Assembly (NCBI GenBank): GCA_964017045.1
Contig: OZ024806.1
Coordinates: 26,337,503 to 26,401,502 of the forward strand
From: Omphiscola glabra
Taxonomy: Eukaryota > Mollusca > Gastropoda > Lymnaeidae
Direction of reading: 5' to 3'
Length of the DNA stretch: 64,000 nt
Shown: in pieces, positions 11,101-26,100 of the stretch
Position numbering within the stretch: position 1 is the first letter of the stretch
Layout: the number at the start of each line of letters is the position of its first letter
The notes under the pieces: generated by a model
Told to the model about the DNA's origin: nothing
The model's input: only the letters and a program-made list of their open reading frames with translations
Databases searched by the model: none
Translations under genes and position numbers: made by a program

Positions 11101-14100
11101 CACCGACCAGCCTCTTCCTTCTGGGGACTTCGACTCCCTCCGTTAGCGACCAGCACGTTAATTGACGTAACCAGAAGTGGTGGATTTTTAATCACGTGCT
11201 ATGAAGCGCACTGGGTTACGTTGGATTCGCTCCATCTTGTCCACGTCTTGCTTTAGGTATGGGTCCCACATGATCGCACCATATTCTAGTAGAGGATGGA
11301 GGAGTGCAAGATAGGCATTTCGTTTGCAGGATATTGGGCAGTGGCGCAGATTTCTTCGAATGAAACCTAGTGTCGAGTTGGCTTTTTTTGAAATTTCGTT
11401 TCTATGGGGTGACCCTTTTAGGTTATTCGAGAAGAAAATTCCAAGGTATTGGTTATTTGATACTTGGAGAGTTGTCTTATTTAGGGAGTACATATAGGTT
11501 GATGTTTTTTTCTTGAGATGCTCATTGTGTAACATATAGTTTCATTAAATTTCATTCCCCATTTGTCCGCCCAATTCATATGGCACTTCAAATCTGCTTG
11601 GATGGGGTTGTATTGGAGGAGCACACTGGTAAACTCATACTTCGGTTCACCTGCACGAGAACTAAACATAGTTGTGACAATTTTAAGAGCATTTTTTAAT
11701 GTAAATGAAATATAAGAACAAGGTATGTGTCGAAAATTCTATTCTTATCTATATATTTCTGGTCCCCAAAATGTCGAACCACGAATAATTACTTTCAGAA
11801 CAGGGGATATATATATATAGATAAAGGTCCCTAGCGATGGGTTGATTAGTATTACTATGACTCTGTCTAGGGAATAATTACTACAATCAACAGTTATAAC
11901 AATAACGTTACTATTACTTAAAAACACCAGTGGTTCAGCCACAAATAATTATTTTAATTAGTAAAATACTAAATACATATAGAGACACATACACATAGTA
12001 ATACTTAATGTCGATACAAATACAATGCTTTACTAATAACTCAATGTTATAATGCTGGACGTTCGGTGGAACGGTCGTCTCGGCTTGCCCTCTCTTGCCT
12101 GCTTCTCGTCTGCTATACACACTGCCAGACTCTTACAGCACACAACAAAGCCCTGGAAGGGTCGCCACTGGTCACTCAGCTGTGCAGGGGGGGGGAGGAA
12201 CTGCTCGCCACGCTCTGCTACCTCTACAACACTTCTGTTTGGGTCGTCTGCTGACCTTATCTCTCTAGTGCGTTACTCGCTCGTTATTATCTTCCTTGTG
12301 CAATTACTGCGTCAGGGTTAAACTGTTAACCGCTGACGTCTTATACAGTACTGAGTTCTAGTCTACTGAGCTCTGCTATGGCATATGCTTCTATAGCCCT
12401 GAGCCTACTCTCATTCAACTGACTGAACTGAGCTAACGTACTAACTGTACTAACTACTAACTAACTAACTAACTAACTGGCTGTAAAGAGAATAATAGAT
12501 ACAACATAAGCTACAACTAAGAATTACAGTCTTATCACAATATTACTAATCATACATATAACGTAGTATTCTAACAATGACTTGATAACTAACTATAATC
12601 CTAACATATCCTCTAACAAAATGCTAACATTACAAACATGTGAAACTAACAACAATAATAATGTTACCAACCCTACGACACTTGACTGGACACACTCCAG
12701 AAAGCAAATAGTCATAAGCCAGGCTCAGACTTGTCTGTCAATTACACTACCGTAATTACAGGGACGAGAGAGAGCGACTAACTGACTTACAACTCTATAT
12801 ATACTGGGATCGAACTAACGCTGACCTAAGTCCAGTTAACGGTGACCTCTGGGTCATACATATGATTAATATATTATATGCTAATTTTTCGCCTGGTCAA
12901 CCAATGGTACACAAGCTAACCCTAGGTCACAAGCTTGGTCGCACGCTGACCATTTTTCTGGTTGACCGGGAACTTCCATTGTTTCTGACTATGAGTCATT
13001 ATTATCATCAGTACTGGCCTAATTGAGTCGATCACGTGACAAGCGACTGACAAGTGACCGGTAGGTTCTGTGAGCCAGCGGTTCTCACACAAGTGAGGAC
13101 CAGCGGGTCTCAACAGTATGCTAAGCTTGAATTCTTAGACAGGACTAATGAAATCTCTAAAGTTCTTTTTTAATGTGATCTGATACTTGTCATACTTCTT
13201 TTTTTTTTTATTGTCTTCTGATGCAGGCTCTAAGACGAAACGTCCAAATTTTTTGTCTTGTCTATGAATTCAAGTTTAGCGAACCTTGTTCTTATATTTC
13301 ATTTATACAACTTGAATGCAGCCCATCAGGCCGATTAATTAGAGCCAAACACACTTAACACTGAATTAACCCCTGACAACCCCATGAGAAATTGCACCCG
13401 GAACAATATCAAATGCTTCACTGTACCTCGGAGAAACACAGTGCAACATAAACAATCATTCTTTCCACGCACCATAATTGCTTGGAACAACCTGGACAAT
13501 ACCGCCTTGAACTCGACATCGATCGAAACCTTCAAGGCTGCCCTGGCATCTGCTAGGAGCCGTTAGAATGGCAACATCGCTTCCCCAACCATTGCACATT
13601 TGCCAGTATATGGATGCAGCAACGTACCGAACCAGAACAAGAACCAGAACTTGGTCCTACTTATGCTCAAATGCGAGCAAGCAAGGCCTTTAACAATCGG
13701 GTTCCCCTTTTCTTTGACCTAGTTTGTAAATCTGATCACAGAGTACAATTATAATTAATGAGAAGTATGTAACTGTTCACAGTTTTTGATACTGTTCTTG
13801 AACTGTGGAACCAGTTTACTGTTTGTGATTCGCATGACTGCATTCAAATTGCAGTCAGTCACCATCGACCTGTTGTTACACTTGTTTATTTTCAAGCAAG
13901 AAAACGCTTGCTCACAGATGCATGTAGCCCCAAATAGTGACAAGAGTTTGACAGCAAAGTTTCTTAAGTGTGGAAATGCTGTAGTAGTGTTTCCAAGCTC
14001 TTGAAGCCTTGGAATCTCCTTTCAAATTCCACAACCAAGGCATAAAACTGAGCCTTGTTATACTTTCAGCCATTTCAACAGCAATGGTTTTCTGTTTCAG

Positions 14101-17100
14101 CATAGGGAAATGGCAAAACCTGTTTTCACCTGTGGAGAACAGGGAGAGTTTTGCCTTGAAATGGTTTAACAGACACATATATTTCATGACCAAACAAGCT
14201 AATGCCCTGAAGTTTGACATTCAGTTCATTCCACTTTTCCATAATGTCAATGGCAAACATCAAGTATGACTCCCAGTCTTCATTAACAATGTAAGTAGCA
14301 AAGTAATAATAAATATTCATTATCTCAAGGAACATAACTATATCTTACTTGAGATCCCTCACTCGCTTCAAGATTTTTCCCAGGATCAGCCAGCGGACAC
14401 CTCTGTGGTAAAGAATATCTGACAAACAATCGGCAGAAGCGGCACTGAGCACGAAGCTCTTGGCCGTAAAGAATATCAGAATGATCAGTTTCCAAATCTT
14501 CGAGCGGTGCCTTGAACTGCCTGTGGTTAAGTGCCCTGGATTTAATGAGGTTCATCATCATCATCATGTCCAGTAGCCTTTCGACCGTTGGGGCGCCACA
14601 GATGACATGAAAACTATTCTCCTCAAGTCCTCTCGGTCTCCTGCCCTATGCATAACATCGCCTAGTTGTAATCCCGTCCATACTTTGATGTTCTCTTCCC
14701 ATCTTTTTCTTTGTCTTCCTCTTCTTCTTCCTCCTCTAGTAGTGCCCTGTAAGATTTCTTTGGCGAGCCCTTGTTTTCTTGTCACGTGGCCATACCACTC
14801 AAGTTTGAGCTTTTTTACAGACGCCAGGAGGTCATCGTACTGGCCAGTTGCTTGACGAATCCTTTCTTTTACTTGTTCATTGGTGATAGGGTCTCTATAG
14901 CAGATGCCAAGAATGCCTTTGAAACATCTCATCTCCATCGCCTTTATTTTCTTTTCAAGTTCTGCTGTTAATGTCAAGGACTCACAGGCATATAAGAGAA
15001 TTGAGAGGATTAGTGAGCGCTTCAGCCTGATTTTTGTGCTGGGAGCTATATTTTTGTCGTTCCAAATTTTCTTGAGCCTCTTTTTATGTTGTGGTCTGCG
15101 CAATCCTGGCCATCAATTCGGGCTTGGAGCCTTCTTCCGAGACTATTGCTCCGAGGTACTTGAAGCTGCCAACTGTCTCTAATCTTTCCTCACCGACCTT
15201 AATATCAGTGGTGATGCCAGTGGTGCTATTTGTCATCATCTTTTTGTCTTTTCCACACTGATTTGCATGTCAAAGGACGATGAAGTCTTGTCGAGACGAT
15301 TTACCAGGTTGGCTAGCTCTTCTTCGCTTCCAGCAAGTCCATCTATGTCATCCGCAAAGCGTAGGTTGGTGATTATTCTGCCACCAATGCTGACTGTCCC
15401 TACATGTGTTTAAAGTGCATCTGACATTATTATCTCTAAAAATATGTTGAACAGGTTGGGGGAGAGCAAGCAGCCTTGTCGTACTCCAACCGTGGTCTTG
15501 AACCATTCTCCGATGTTATTGTTGAAGAAGACTGCGCTTGTGGCCTTATCATAGAGGCTGCTTATCATTCTGGTTAAGTTTGTGTTGATGTTGTAGTGCC
15601 TCATGGTGGGCAATAAAGCAGCATGCCAAACCCTGTCGAATGCCTTCTTGAAATCCACAAAGACGTGGTATAGGTTTTGTTGGTGTTGAGCATATTTCTC
15701 ACATAGTATCCGGAGGTTTAGGATCTGCTAAGTAGTGCCACGTCATTGCCTGAAGCCCGCCTGTTCTTCAGCTATGATACTGTTGGCATATGGTCTTAGT
15801 CGGTTCAGTATGACTTTCAGCATGCCCTTGTTGGGTGGCTTATTAGGCTAATAGTGCAATAGTTTTGGCATAGCTGTAGGTTAAATTTTTTGGGGAGTGA
15901 AACATCATCTTTTACTTTAGATGTAGTTGTTACCTTTTATTCCTTACGTCTTCTAATTAGTCATTCTCATCTCTTCAATAACACGAGGAAGAAATAATTA
16001 GGCATCACTACAATACATTTATTTATCACTTTGACGTATCATATCATATCATATCATATCATATCATATCATATCATATCATATCATATATATATATAAA
16101 AGTGAAAATTTGTGGGTTTGTCTGTTCCACAAAGGCTTTTACACGGATTGATGGATCTTGACCAAACTTGGCACATATATCCATCGTTATCCAGAAGGAA
16201 CTCTTAAGGGGTCGAGAACTTTTAATAAAATTTCGTGTGGGGCCGGGGGCCCAGAATTCGTTTTTTTCTTATATGAGCTATATAAAACAATTACAAACAA
16301 ATACTCCTATGTGAATGGATGGATATCGATCAAACTTAGTACACGTACACTTGATTATCCATACTCAAATACCGAAGGGTACTGAACTCATAATATCCAT
16401 TCTTCTGGGGCCGGGGGCCCCATTTCATTTTTCCTTATATGAGCTATATAAATAGCGATAAGCTTAATACGCCTACATGAATGGATGGATCTTGACCAAA
16501 CTTAGTAAAAATACACTTGATTATCCATACTCAAATACAAAAGGGTACTGAACTCATAATATCCATTCCTTTGGGGCCAGGGGCCCCATTTCATTTTTCC
16601 TTATATAAGCTATATAAATATTAATAGGCTTAGACAACACTATAGGTTCTATGTGAATTGATGTATATAGGCTTAGCTTTGTTGCAATACACTTCTTAGT
16701 CCATATGGAAATAACGGTGGATGTAAAACTAATAGTATCCAATCTAGAATTTTCAAGAAAGTTCGATAACTTTAAAACGCTATATCTGCGGCATTATTCA
16801 ATAGATATTAATCGGACAAATTTAAAATTGTAACTTCATAACTTACCTGAATGATTTTATAGGGCCCCATCTCAGGAAAAACTAATTCGGTACAATTATG
16901 GAATGGGCCCCCGGGGCCCCTCTTTTAACTTAAATGTTTTATAGTTATAGAAATTCATTTAGTCGTATAATTTTTCGTATTCGAAGAATAATTATTACTA
17001 ATTAAAGACTGTTTTTACACAGTTGGGGGAGGATAATACATTTAATCTAGAATGTTCCAGAAAGTTCTATAGGTCAATAGGCTTATACAACACTATAGTT

Positions 17101-20100
17101 TCTATATCATTTGATGGATATAGGCCTAGGGTGATAGCAATACACTTCACTGTCCGTTTTTAGATATCGGTGTAATTAAAACTAAGAATATCCAATCTAG
17201 AATTTACCAGAAAGTTCGATATCTTTAAAAAGCTAAATCTATGTCACGATCAAATCAGGAAATGGGATAACATTGTAAAGGAGGGTCTCTAGATGAAACG
17301 GGATCCCAAAGAGAACAGTATCCTAACGGTATCTATAGGCCACCGGGATCGGGGTCCTAATGCAAACCCGGGCCACGCCGGGTATATCGGCTATCATATC
17401 ATATCATATATATATATAAAAGTGAAAATTTGTTTGTTTGTCTGTTCCACAAAGGCTTTTACACGGATTGATGGATCTTGACCAAACTTGGCACATATAT
17501 CCATGGTTATCCAGAAGGAACTCTTAAGGGGTCGAGAACTTTTAATAACATTTCGTGTGGGGCCGGGGGCCCCGAATTCGTTTTTTTCTTATATGAGCTA
17601 TATAAAAATATTACAAACAAATACTCCTACGTGAATGGATGGATATCGATCAAACTTAGTACACGTACACTTGATTATCCATATTCAAATACCGAAGGGT
17701 ACTGAACTCATAATATCCATTCTCCTGGGGCCGGGGGCCCCATTTCGTTTTCCCTTATATGAGATATATAAATATCGATAGGCTTAATACTCCTACATGA
17801 GTTGATGGATTTTGACCGAACTTGGTTCACATACACTTGATTATCCATACTCAAATACTAAAGGGTACCGAATTCATAATATCCATTCCTCTGGGGCCGG
17901 GGGCCCCATTTAATTTTTCCTTATATAAGCTATATAAATACCAATAGACTTAGACAACACTATAGGTTCTATGTGAATTGATGGATATAGGCTTAGCTTT
18001 GTTGCAATACACTTCTTAGTCCATATGGAAATAACGGTGGATGTAAAACTAATAATATCCAATCTAGAATTTTCCAGAAAGTTCGATAACTTTAAAACGC
18101 TATATTTATGGCATCATTCAATAGATTTTAATGGGACAAATTTAAAATTTTAACTTCATAACTTACCCGAATGATTTTTAGAGGGCCCCATCTCAGGCTA
18201 AACTAATTCGGTACAATTATGGAATGGGCCCCCGGGGCCCCTCTTTTAACTTAAATTTACTATAGGTATAGAAATGCATTTAGTTGTATAATTTTTCGTA
18301 TTTGAAGAATAATTACTTAGACAAGACAGTTTTTACACAGTTCGAGGAGGATAATACATTTAATCTAGAATGTTCCAGAAAGTTCTATATGTCAATAGGC
18401 TTAGATAACACTTTAATTTTTTTGTGAATTGATGGATATAGGCCTAACGTGGTAGCAATACTCTGCACTGTCCGTTTTTAGATATCGGTGTATTTAAAAC
18501 TAAGAATATCCAATCTAGAATTTTCCAGAAAGTTCGATATCTTTAAAAAGCTAAATCTATGTCACGATCAAATCAGGAAATGGGATAACATTGGAAAGGA
18601 GGGTCCCTAGATGAAACGGGATCCCAAAGAGAACAGTATCCTAACGGGATCTGTAGGCCACCTGGATCGGGGTCCTAATGCAATCCCGGGCCACGCCGGG
18701 TATATCGGCTAGTCATATATATATATATAAAAGTGAAAATTTGTTTGTTTGTCTGTTCCACAAAGGCTTTTAAACGGATTGATGGATCTTGACCAAACTT
18801 GGCACATATATCCATCATTATCTAGAAGGAACTCTTAATGGGTTGAGAACTTTTAATAACATTTCGTTTGGGGCCGGGGGCCCCGAATTCGTTTTTTTCT
18901 TATATGAGCTATATAAAAAAATTACAAACAAATGCTCCTACGTGAATGGATGGACATCGATCAAACTTAGTACACGTACACTTGATTATCCATACTCAAA
19001 TACTAATGGGTACTGAACTCATAATATCCATTCTCCTGGGGCCGGGGGCCCCATTTCATTTTTCCTTATATGAGCTATATAAATATCGATAGACTTAATA
19101 CTCCTACATGAATGGATTGATCTTGACCAAACTTAGTATATATACACTTGATTATCCATAATTAAATACTAAAGGGTACTGAACTCATAATATCCATCCC
19201 TCTGGGGCCGGGGGCCCAATTTCATTTTTCCTTATATGAGCTATATAAATAGCGATAGGCTTAATACTTACTACATGAGTTGATGGATTTTGACCGAACT
19301 TAGTTCACATACACTTGATTATCCATACTCAAATACTAAAGGGTACTGAATTCATAATATCCATTCCTCTGGGGCCGGGGGCCCCATTTAATTTTTCCTT
19401 ATATAAGCTATATAAATATCAATTGTCAATAGGCTTAGACAACACTATAGTTTCTATGTGAATTGATTGATATATGCCTAACGTGGTAGCAATACACTGT
19501 CCGTACTGAAATATCGGTGGATTTAAAACTAAGAATATCCAATCTAGAATTTTCCAGAAAGTTCGATAACTTTAAAACGCTATATCTATGGAATTATTCA
19601 ATAGATTTTAATGGGACAAATTTTAAATCTTAACTTCATAACTTACCTGAATGATTTTTATAGGGCCCCATCTCAGGCACATATAATTCGTACAATTATG
19701 GAATGGGCCCCCGGGGCCCATCTTTTAACTTAAATGTAATATAGTTGTAAAAATGCATTTAGTTGTATAATTTTTCGTTTTCGAAGAATAATTACTTAGA
19801 AAAGACAGTTTTTACACAGTTCGAGGAGGATAATACATTTAATCTAGAATGTTCCAGAAAGTTCTATAGGTCAATAGGCTTATTACTCCTACATGGATGG
19901 ATAGATCTTGATCAAATTTGGCACATATATCCATCATTATTCGGAAAAAAAGCTGACGGGGTTATCGACTTTTTATGACACTCCGTTTGGGGCCGGGGGC
20001 CCAAACTGTCATTTTTTCCTATATGAGCTATATAAATAAAATTAACAACAAATACTCCTTCATGAATAGATGGATCTTGAGCAAACTTAGTACACATACA

Positions 20101-23100
20101 CTTGATTATCCATATTCAAATATCGAAAGGTAATGAACTTATAATATCCATTTCTATGGGGCCTGGGGCCCCATTTAATTTTTCCTTATATAAGCTATAT
20201 AAATATTAATAGGCTTAGACAACACTATAGGTTCTATGTGAATTGATGGATATAGGCTTAGCTTTGTTGCAATACACTTCTTAGTCCATATGGAAATAAC
20301 TGTGGATGTAAAACTAATAATATCCAATCTAGAATTTTCCAGAAAGTTCAATAACTTTAAAACGCTATATCTGCGGTATTATTCAATAGATTTTAATGGG
20401 ACAAATTTAAAATTGTAAATTCATAACTTACCTTAATGATTATTATAGGGCCCCATCTCAGGCAAAACTAATTCGGTAGAATTATGGAATGGGCCCCCGG
20501 GGCCCCTCTTTTAACTTAAATGTACTATAGTTATAGAAATTCATTTAGTTGTATAATTTTTCGTATTCGAAGAATAATTATTACTAATAAAAGACTGTTT
20601 TTACACAATTCGGGTAGGATAATACATTTAATCTAGAATGTTCCAGAAAGTTCTATAGGTCAATAGGCTTAGATAACACTTTAGTTTTTTGTGAATTGAT
20701 GGATATAGGCCTAACGTGGTAGCAATACACTGCACTGTCCGTTTTTAGATATCGGTGTATTTAAAACTAAGAATATCCAATCAAGAATTTTCCAGAAAGT
20801 TCGATATCTTTAAAAAGCTAAATCTATGTCAAGTATGTCACGACCAAATCAGGAAATGGGATAACATTGGAAAGGAGGGTCCCTAGATGAAATGGGATCC
20901 CATAGAGAACAGTATACTAACGGGATCTGTAGGCCACCGGGATCGGGGTCTTAATGCAAACCCGGGCCACGCCGGGTATATCGGCTAGTATATATATAAA
21001 AGTGAAAATTTGTTTGTTTGTCTGTTCCACAAAGGCTTTTAAACGGATTGATGGATCTTGACCAAACTTGGCACATATATCCATCATTATCCAGAAGGAA
21101 CTCTTACGGGGTTGAGAACTTTTAATAACATTTCGTGTGGGGCCGGGGGCCCCGAATTCGTTTTTTTCTTATATGAGCTATATAAATATCAATAGGCTTA
21201 ATACTCCTACATGAATGGATGGATCTTGACCAAACTTAGTACACATTTACTTGATTATCCATACTCAAATACTAAAGGGTACTGAACTCATAATATCCAT
21301 TCCTCTGGGGCCGGGGGCCCCATTTCATTTTTCCTTATTTAAGCTTTATAAATATTCATAGGCTTAGACAACACTATATTCTCAATATGAATCATGGATA
21401 AAGGCCTAGCAATACACTTCATTATCCGTATTGAAATATCGGTGGATTTAACACTAATAATGTCAAATCTAGAAGTTTCCAGAAAGTTCGATAAATTTAA
21501 AACGCTATATCTATGTCACAATCAAATTTGGATCCTATCGGGAAATGGTATAACATTGGAAAGGAGGATCCCTAGATGGAACAGGATCCCACAGAGAACA
21601 GTATCCTAACGGGATCTGTAGGCAACCGGGATCGGGGTCCTAATGCAATCCCGGGCCACGCCGGGTATATCGGCTAGTATATATATAAAAGTGAAAATCT
21701 GTTTGTTTGTTTGTTTGTCTGTTCCACAAAGGCTTTTACACGGATTGATGGATCTTGACCAAACTTGGCATATATATCCATCATTATCCAGAAGGAACTC
21801 TTAAGGGTTTGAGAACTTTTAAGAACATTTCGTTTGGGGCCGGGGGCCCCGAATTCGTTTTTTTCTAAATATGAGCTATATATAAAAATTACAAACAAAT
21901 GCTCCTACGTGAATGGATGGACATCGATCAAACTTAGTACACGTACACTTGATGATCCATATTCAAATACCGAAGGGTACTGAGCTCATAATATCCATTC
22001 TTCTGGGGCCGGGGGCCCCATTTCGTTTTTCCTTATATGAGCTATATAAATATAGATGGGCTTAATAATCCTACATGAATGGATGGATCTTGACCAAACT
22101 TAGTAAATTTACACTTGATTATCCATACTCAAATACTAAAGGGTACCGAACTCATAATATCCATTCCTGAGGGGCCGGGGGCCCCGTTTCATTTTTCCAT
22201 ATATAAGCTATATAAATATTAATAGGCTTAGACAACACTATAGGTTCTATATGAATTGATGGATATAGGCCAAGAGTGGTAGCAATACACTTCACTGTCC
22301 GTACAGAAATATCCGTGGATGTAAAACTAATAATATCCAATCTAGAATTTTCCAGAAAGTTCGATATTCTTAAAATGCTATATCTATGGCATTATTCAAT
22401 AGATTTTATAGGGAAATGGGATAGCATTAGAAAGCAGGGTCGTTAGATGGAACGGGAACCTACAGAGAACAGTATCCTAACGGGATCTGTAGGCCACCGG
22501 GATCGGGGTCCTTATGCAATCCCGGGCCACGCCGGGTATATCGGCTAGTATATATATAAAAGTGAAAATTTGTTTGTGGGTTTGTGGGTTTGTCTGTTCC
22601 ACAAAGGCTTTTAAACGGATTGATGGATCTTGACCAAACTTGGCACATGTATCCATCATTATCCAGAAGGAACTCTTAAGGGGTTGAGAACTTTTAATAA
22701 CTTTTCGTGTGGGGCCGGGGGCCCCGAATTCGGTTTTTTCTTATATGAGCTATATAAAAATGTTCAAACAAATACTCTTTAGTGAATGGATGGATATCGA
22801 TCAAACTTAGTACACGTACACTTGATTATCCATATTCAAAAACCGAAGGGTACTGAACTCATAATATCCATTCTTCTGGCGCCAGGGGCCCCATTTCATT
22901 TTTCCTTATATAAGCTATATAAATATCGATAGGCTTAATACTTACTACAGGAGTTGATGGATCTTGACCGAAATTAGTTCACATACACTTGATTATCCAT
23001 ACTCAAATACTAAAGTGTACCGAACTCATAATATCCATTCCTGAGGGCCGGGGGCCCCATTTCATTTTTCCTTATATAAGCTATATAAATATTAATAGGC

Positions 23101-26100
23101 TCTGAAAACACTTTAGGTTCTATGTGATTTGATGGATATAGGCCTAGAGTGGTAGCAATGCACTTCACTGTCCGTAATGAAACATCGGTGGATTTAAAAC
23201 TAATAATATCCAATCTAGAATTTTCTAGAAAGTTCAATAACTTTAAAATGCTATATCTATGGGATTATTCAATAGATTTTAATGGGACAAATTTAAAATT
23301 TTAACTTCATAACTTACCTGAATGATTTTTATAGGGTCCCATCTCATGCAAAAAATAAGTCGGTACAATACTGGAAAGGGCCCCCGGGGCCCATCTTTTA
23401 ACTTAAATGTACTATAGTTGTAAAAATGCATTTAGCTGTACAATTTTTCGTATTCGAAGAATAATTACTTAGAAAAGACAGTTTTTACACAGTTCGAGGA
23501 GGATAATACATTTAATCTAGAATGTTCCAGAAAGTTCTATAGGTCAATAGGCTTAATACTCCTACATGGATGGATATATCTTGATCAAATTTGGCACATA
23601 TATCCATCATTATTCGGAAAAAACGCTGAAGGGTATATGAAATTTTTATGACACTCTGTTTGGGGCCGGGGGCCCAAACTGTCGTTTTTTACTATATTAG
23701 CTATATAAATAAAATTAACAACAACTACTCCTTCATGAATAGATGGATCTTGAGCAAACTTAGTACACATACACTTGATTATCCATATTCAAATATCGAA
23801 GGGATCTGAACTTATAATATCCATTTCTCTGGGGCCGTGGGCCCCGTTTCATTTTTCCTTATATGAGCTATATAAATATCAATAGGCTTAGACAACACTA
23901 CAGTTTATATGTGAATAGATCGATATAGGTCAAGATGGAACGGGATCCCATAGAGAACAGTATACTAACGGGATATGTAGGTAACCGGGATCGGGGTCCT
24001 AATGCAATCCCGGGCCACGCCGGGTATATCGGCTAGTCATATCATATATATATATAAAAGTGAAAATTTGTTTGTCTGTTCCACAAAGGCTTTTACACGG
24101 ATTGATGGATCTTGACCAAACTTGGCACATATATCCATCGTTATCCAGAAGGAACTCTTACGGGGTTGAGAACTTTTAATAACATTTCGTGTGGGGCCGG
24201 GGGCCCCGAATTCGTTTTTTTCTTATATGAGCTATATAAATATCAATAGGCTTAATACTCCTACATGAATGGATGGATCTTGACCAAACTTAGTACACAT
24301 TTACTTGATTATCCATACTCAAATACTAAAGGGTACTGAACTCATAATATCTATTCCTCTGGGGCCCCATTTCATTGTTCCTTATATAAGCTATATAAAT
24401 ATCAATAGATATAATTCTCCTATATGAATAGATGGATCTTGACTAAACTTAGTACAAGTACACTTGATTATCCATATTTATGTACCGAAGGGTACTGAAC
24501 TCATAATATCCATTCCTCTGGGGCCGGGGGCCCCGTTTCATTTTTTCTTATATGAGCTATATAAATATCAATAGGCTTAGACAACACTATAGTTTCTATG
24601 TGAGTTGATGGATATAGTCCAAGCGTGGTAGCAATACACTTCACTGTCCGTACTGAAATATTGTTAGATGTAAAACTAATAATATCCAATCTAGAATTTT
24701 CCAGAAAGTTCGATAACTTTAAAACGCTATATCTATGGCATTATTCAATAGATTTTATTGGGACAAATTAAAAGATTTAGCGTCATAACTTAGCTGAATG
24801 ATTTTTATTGGGCCCCATCTGTTATAATGTTTGGTACAATTATGGAATGGGCCCCGGGGCCCCCCTCTTTTAACATATATGTACTATAGTTATAGAAATG
24901 CATTTAGTTGAATAACTTTTCGTATTCGAAGAATAATTACTCAGAAAAGACAGTTTTTATACAGTTCGAGTAGGATAATACATTTAATCTAGAATGTTCC
25001 AGAAAGTTCTATAGGTCAATAGACTTAAATCTCCTAGAATAATGGATGGATCTTGACGAAATTTGGCACATATATCCATCATTATCCGGAAAGATCTATT
25101 AAAGGGTTATGGACTTTTTATGACATTTGGTTTGGGGCCGGGGGCCCAAAATGTAGTTTTTTTCCTATATAAGCTATATAAATAAAATGACCAACAAATA
25201 CTCCTACATGAATAGATAGATCTTAAACAAACTTAGTACACATACACTTTATTATCCATATGCAAATACCGAAGTGTACTGAACTTATAATATCCATTTC
25301 TCTGGGGCCGGTGGCCCCATTTAATTTTTACTTATATAAGCTATGTATAAATATCAATAGGCTTAGACCGGTAACCCACCGGTATCGGGATCCGACAGCT
25401 ATCGTTATGCCACTGGCATCGAGATACCACCGGGATCGGAATACCGACGGGATTGGGATCATACCGGAATTGGTATCCAGAGGGATCAAAATCCCACCGG
25501 GAAACGGTATACTAACGGGAGCGGGATAGGGAGCCCACCGGGATCGGAATAATTATAAGGCTGAAGACTGTTGAAGTTCCTTCGTTCCGAATGCTATCCC
25601 GGCAAATTTGCCGGGTACATCCGCTAGTATATATATAAAAGTGAAAATTTGTTTGTTTGTCTGTTCCACAAAGGCTTTTACACGGATTGATGGATCTTGA
25701 CCAAACTTGGCACATATATCCATCATTATCCAGAAGGAACTCTTACGGGGTTGAGAACTTTTAATAACATTTCGTGTGGGGCCGGGGGCCCCGAATTCGT
25801 TTTTTTCTTATATGAGCTATATAAATATGAATAGGCTTAATACTCCTACATGAATGGATGGATCTTGACCAAACTTAGTACACATTTACTTGATTATCCA
25901 TACTCAAATACTAAAGGGTACTGAACTCATAATATACATTCCTCTGGGGCCTGGGGCCCCATTTCATTTTTCCTTATATCATATCATATCATATATATAT
26001 ATAAAAGTGAAAATTTGTTTGTTTGTCTGTTCCACAAAGGCTTTTACACGGATTGATGGATCTTGACCAAACTTGGCACATGTATCCATCATTATCCAGA

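Larger units (their letters stand above)
13755..14557 (-). pseudogene. hAT transposase, C-terminal half (BED/GTF2IRD2-like type), broken
   Basis: Read on the minus strand, the peptide runs [42 protein letters not shown], and ends with the hAT dimerisation region [17 protein letters not shown] and [12 protein letters not shown]. There are an in-frame stop after RVRDLK, at least two frame changes, and a 46-bp insertion at 14420-14465 duplicating the DILY codons. It starts at the duplication GGTTCATCA (14549-14557) exactly where the N-terminal half at 46253-46996 stops. I infer the two were one gene. Confidence 0.85.

Noticed and set aside
10806..11256. Overlapping frames of 67-129 codons on both strands
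   Set aside because: They lie inside the GC-rich SINE-like insertion, which is flanked by a target duplication and interrupts a LINE; GC richness removes stops.
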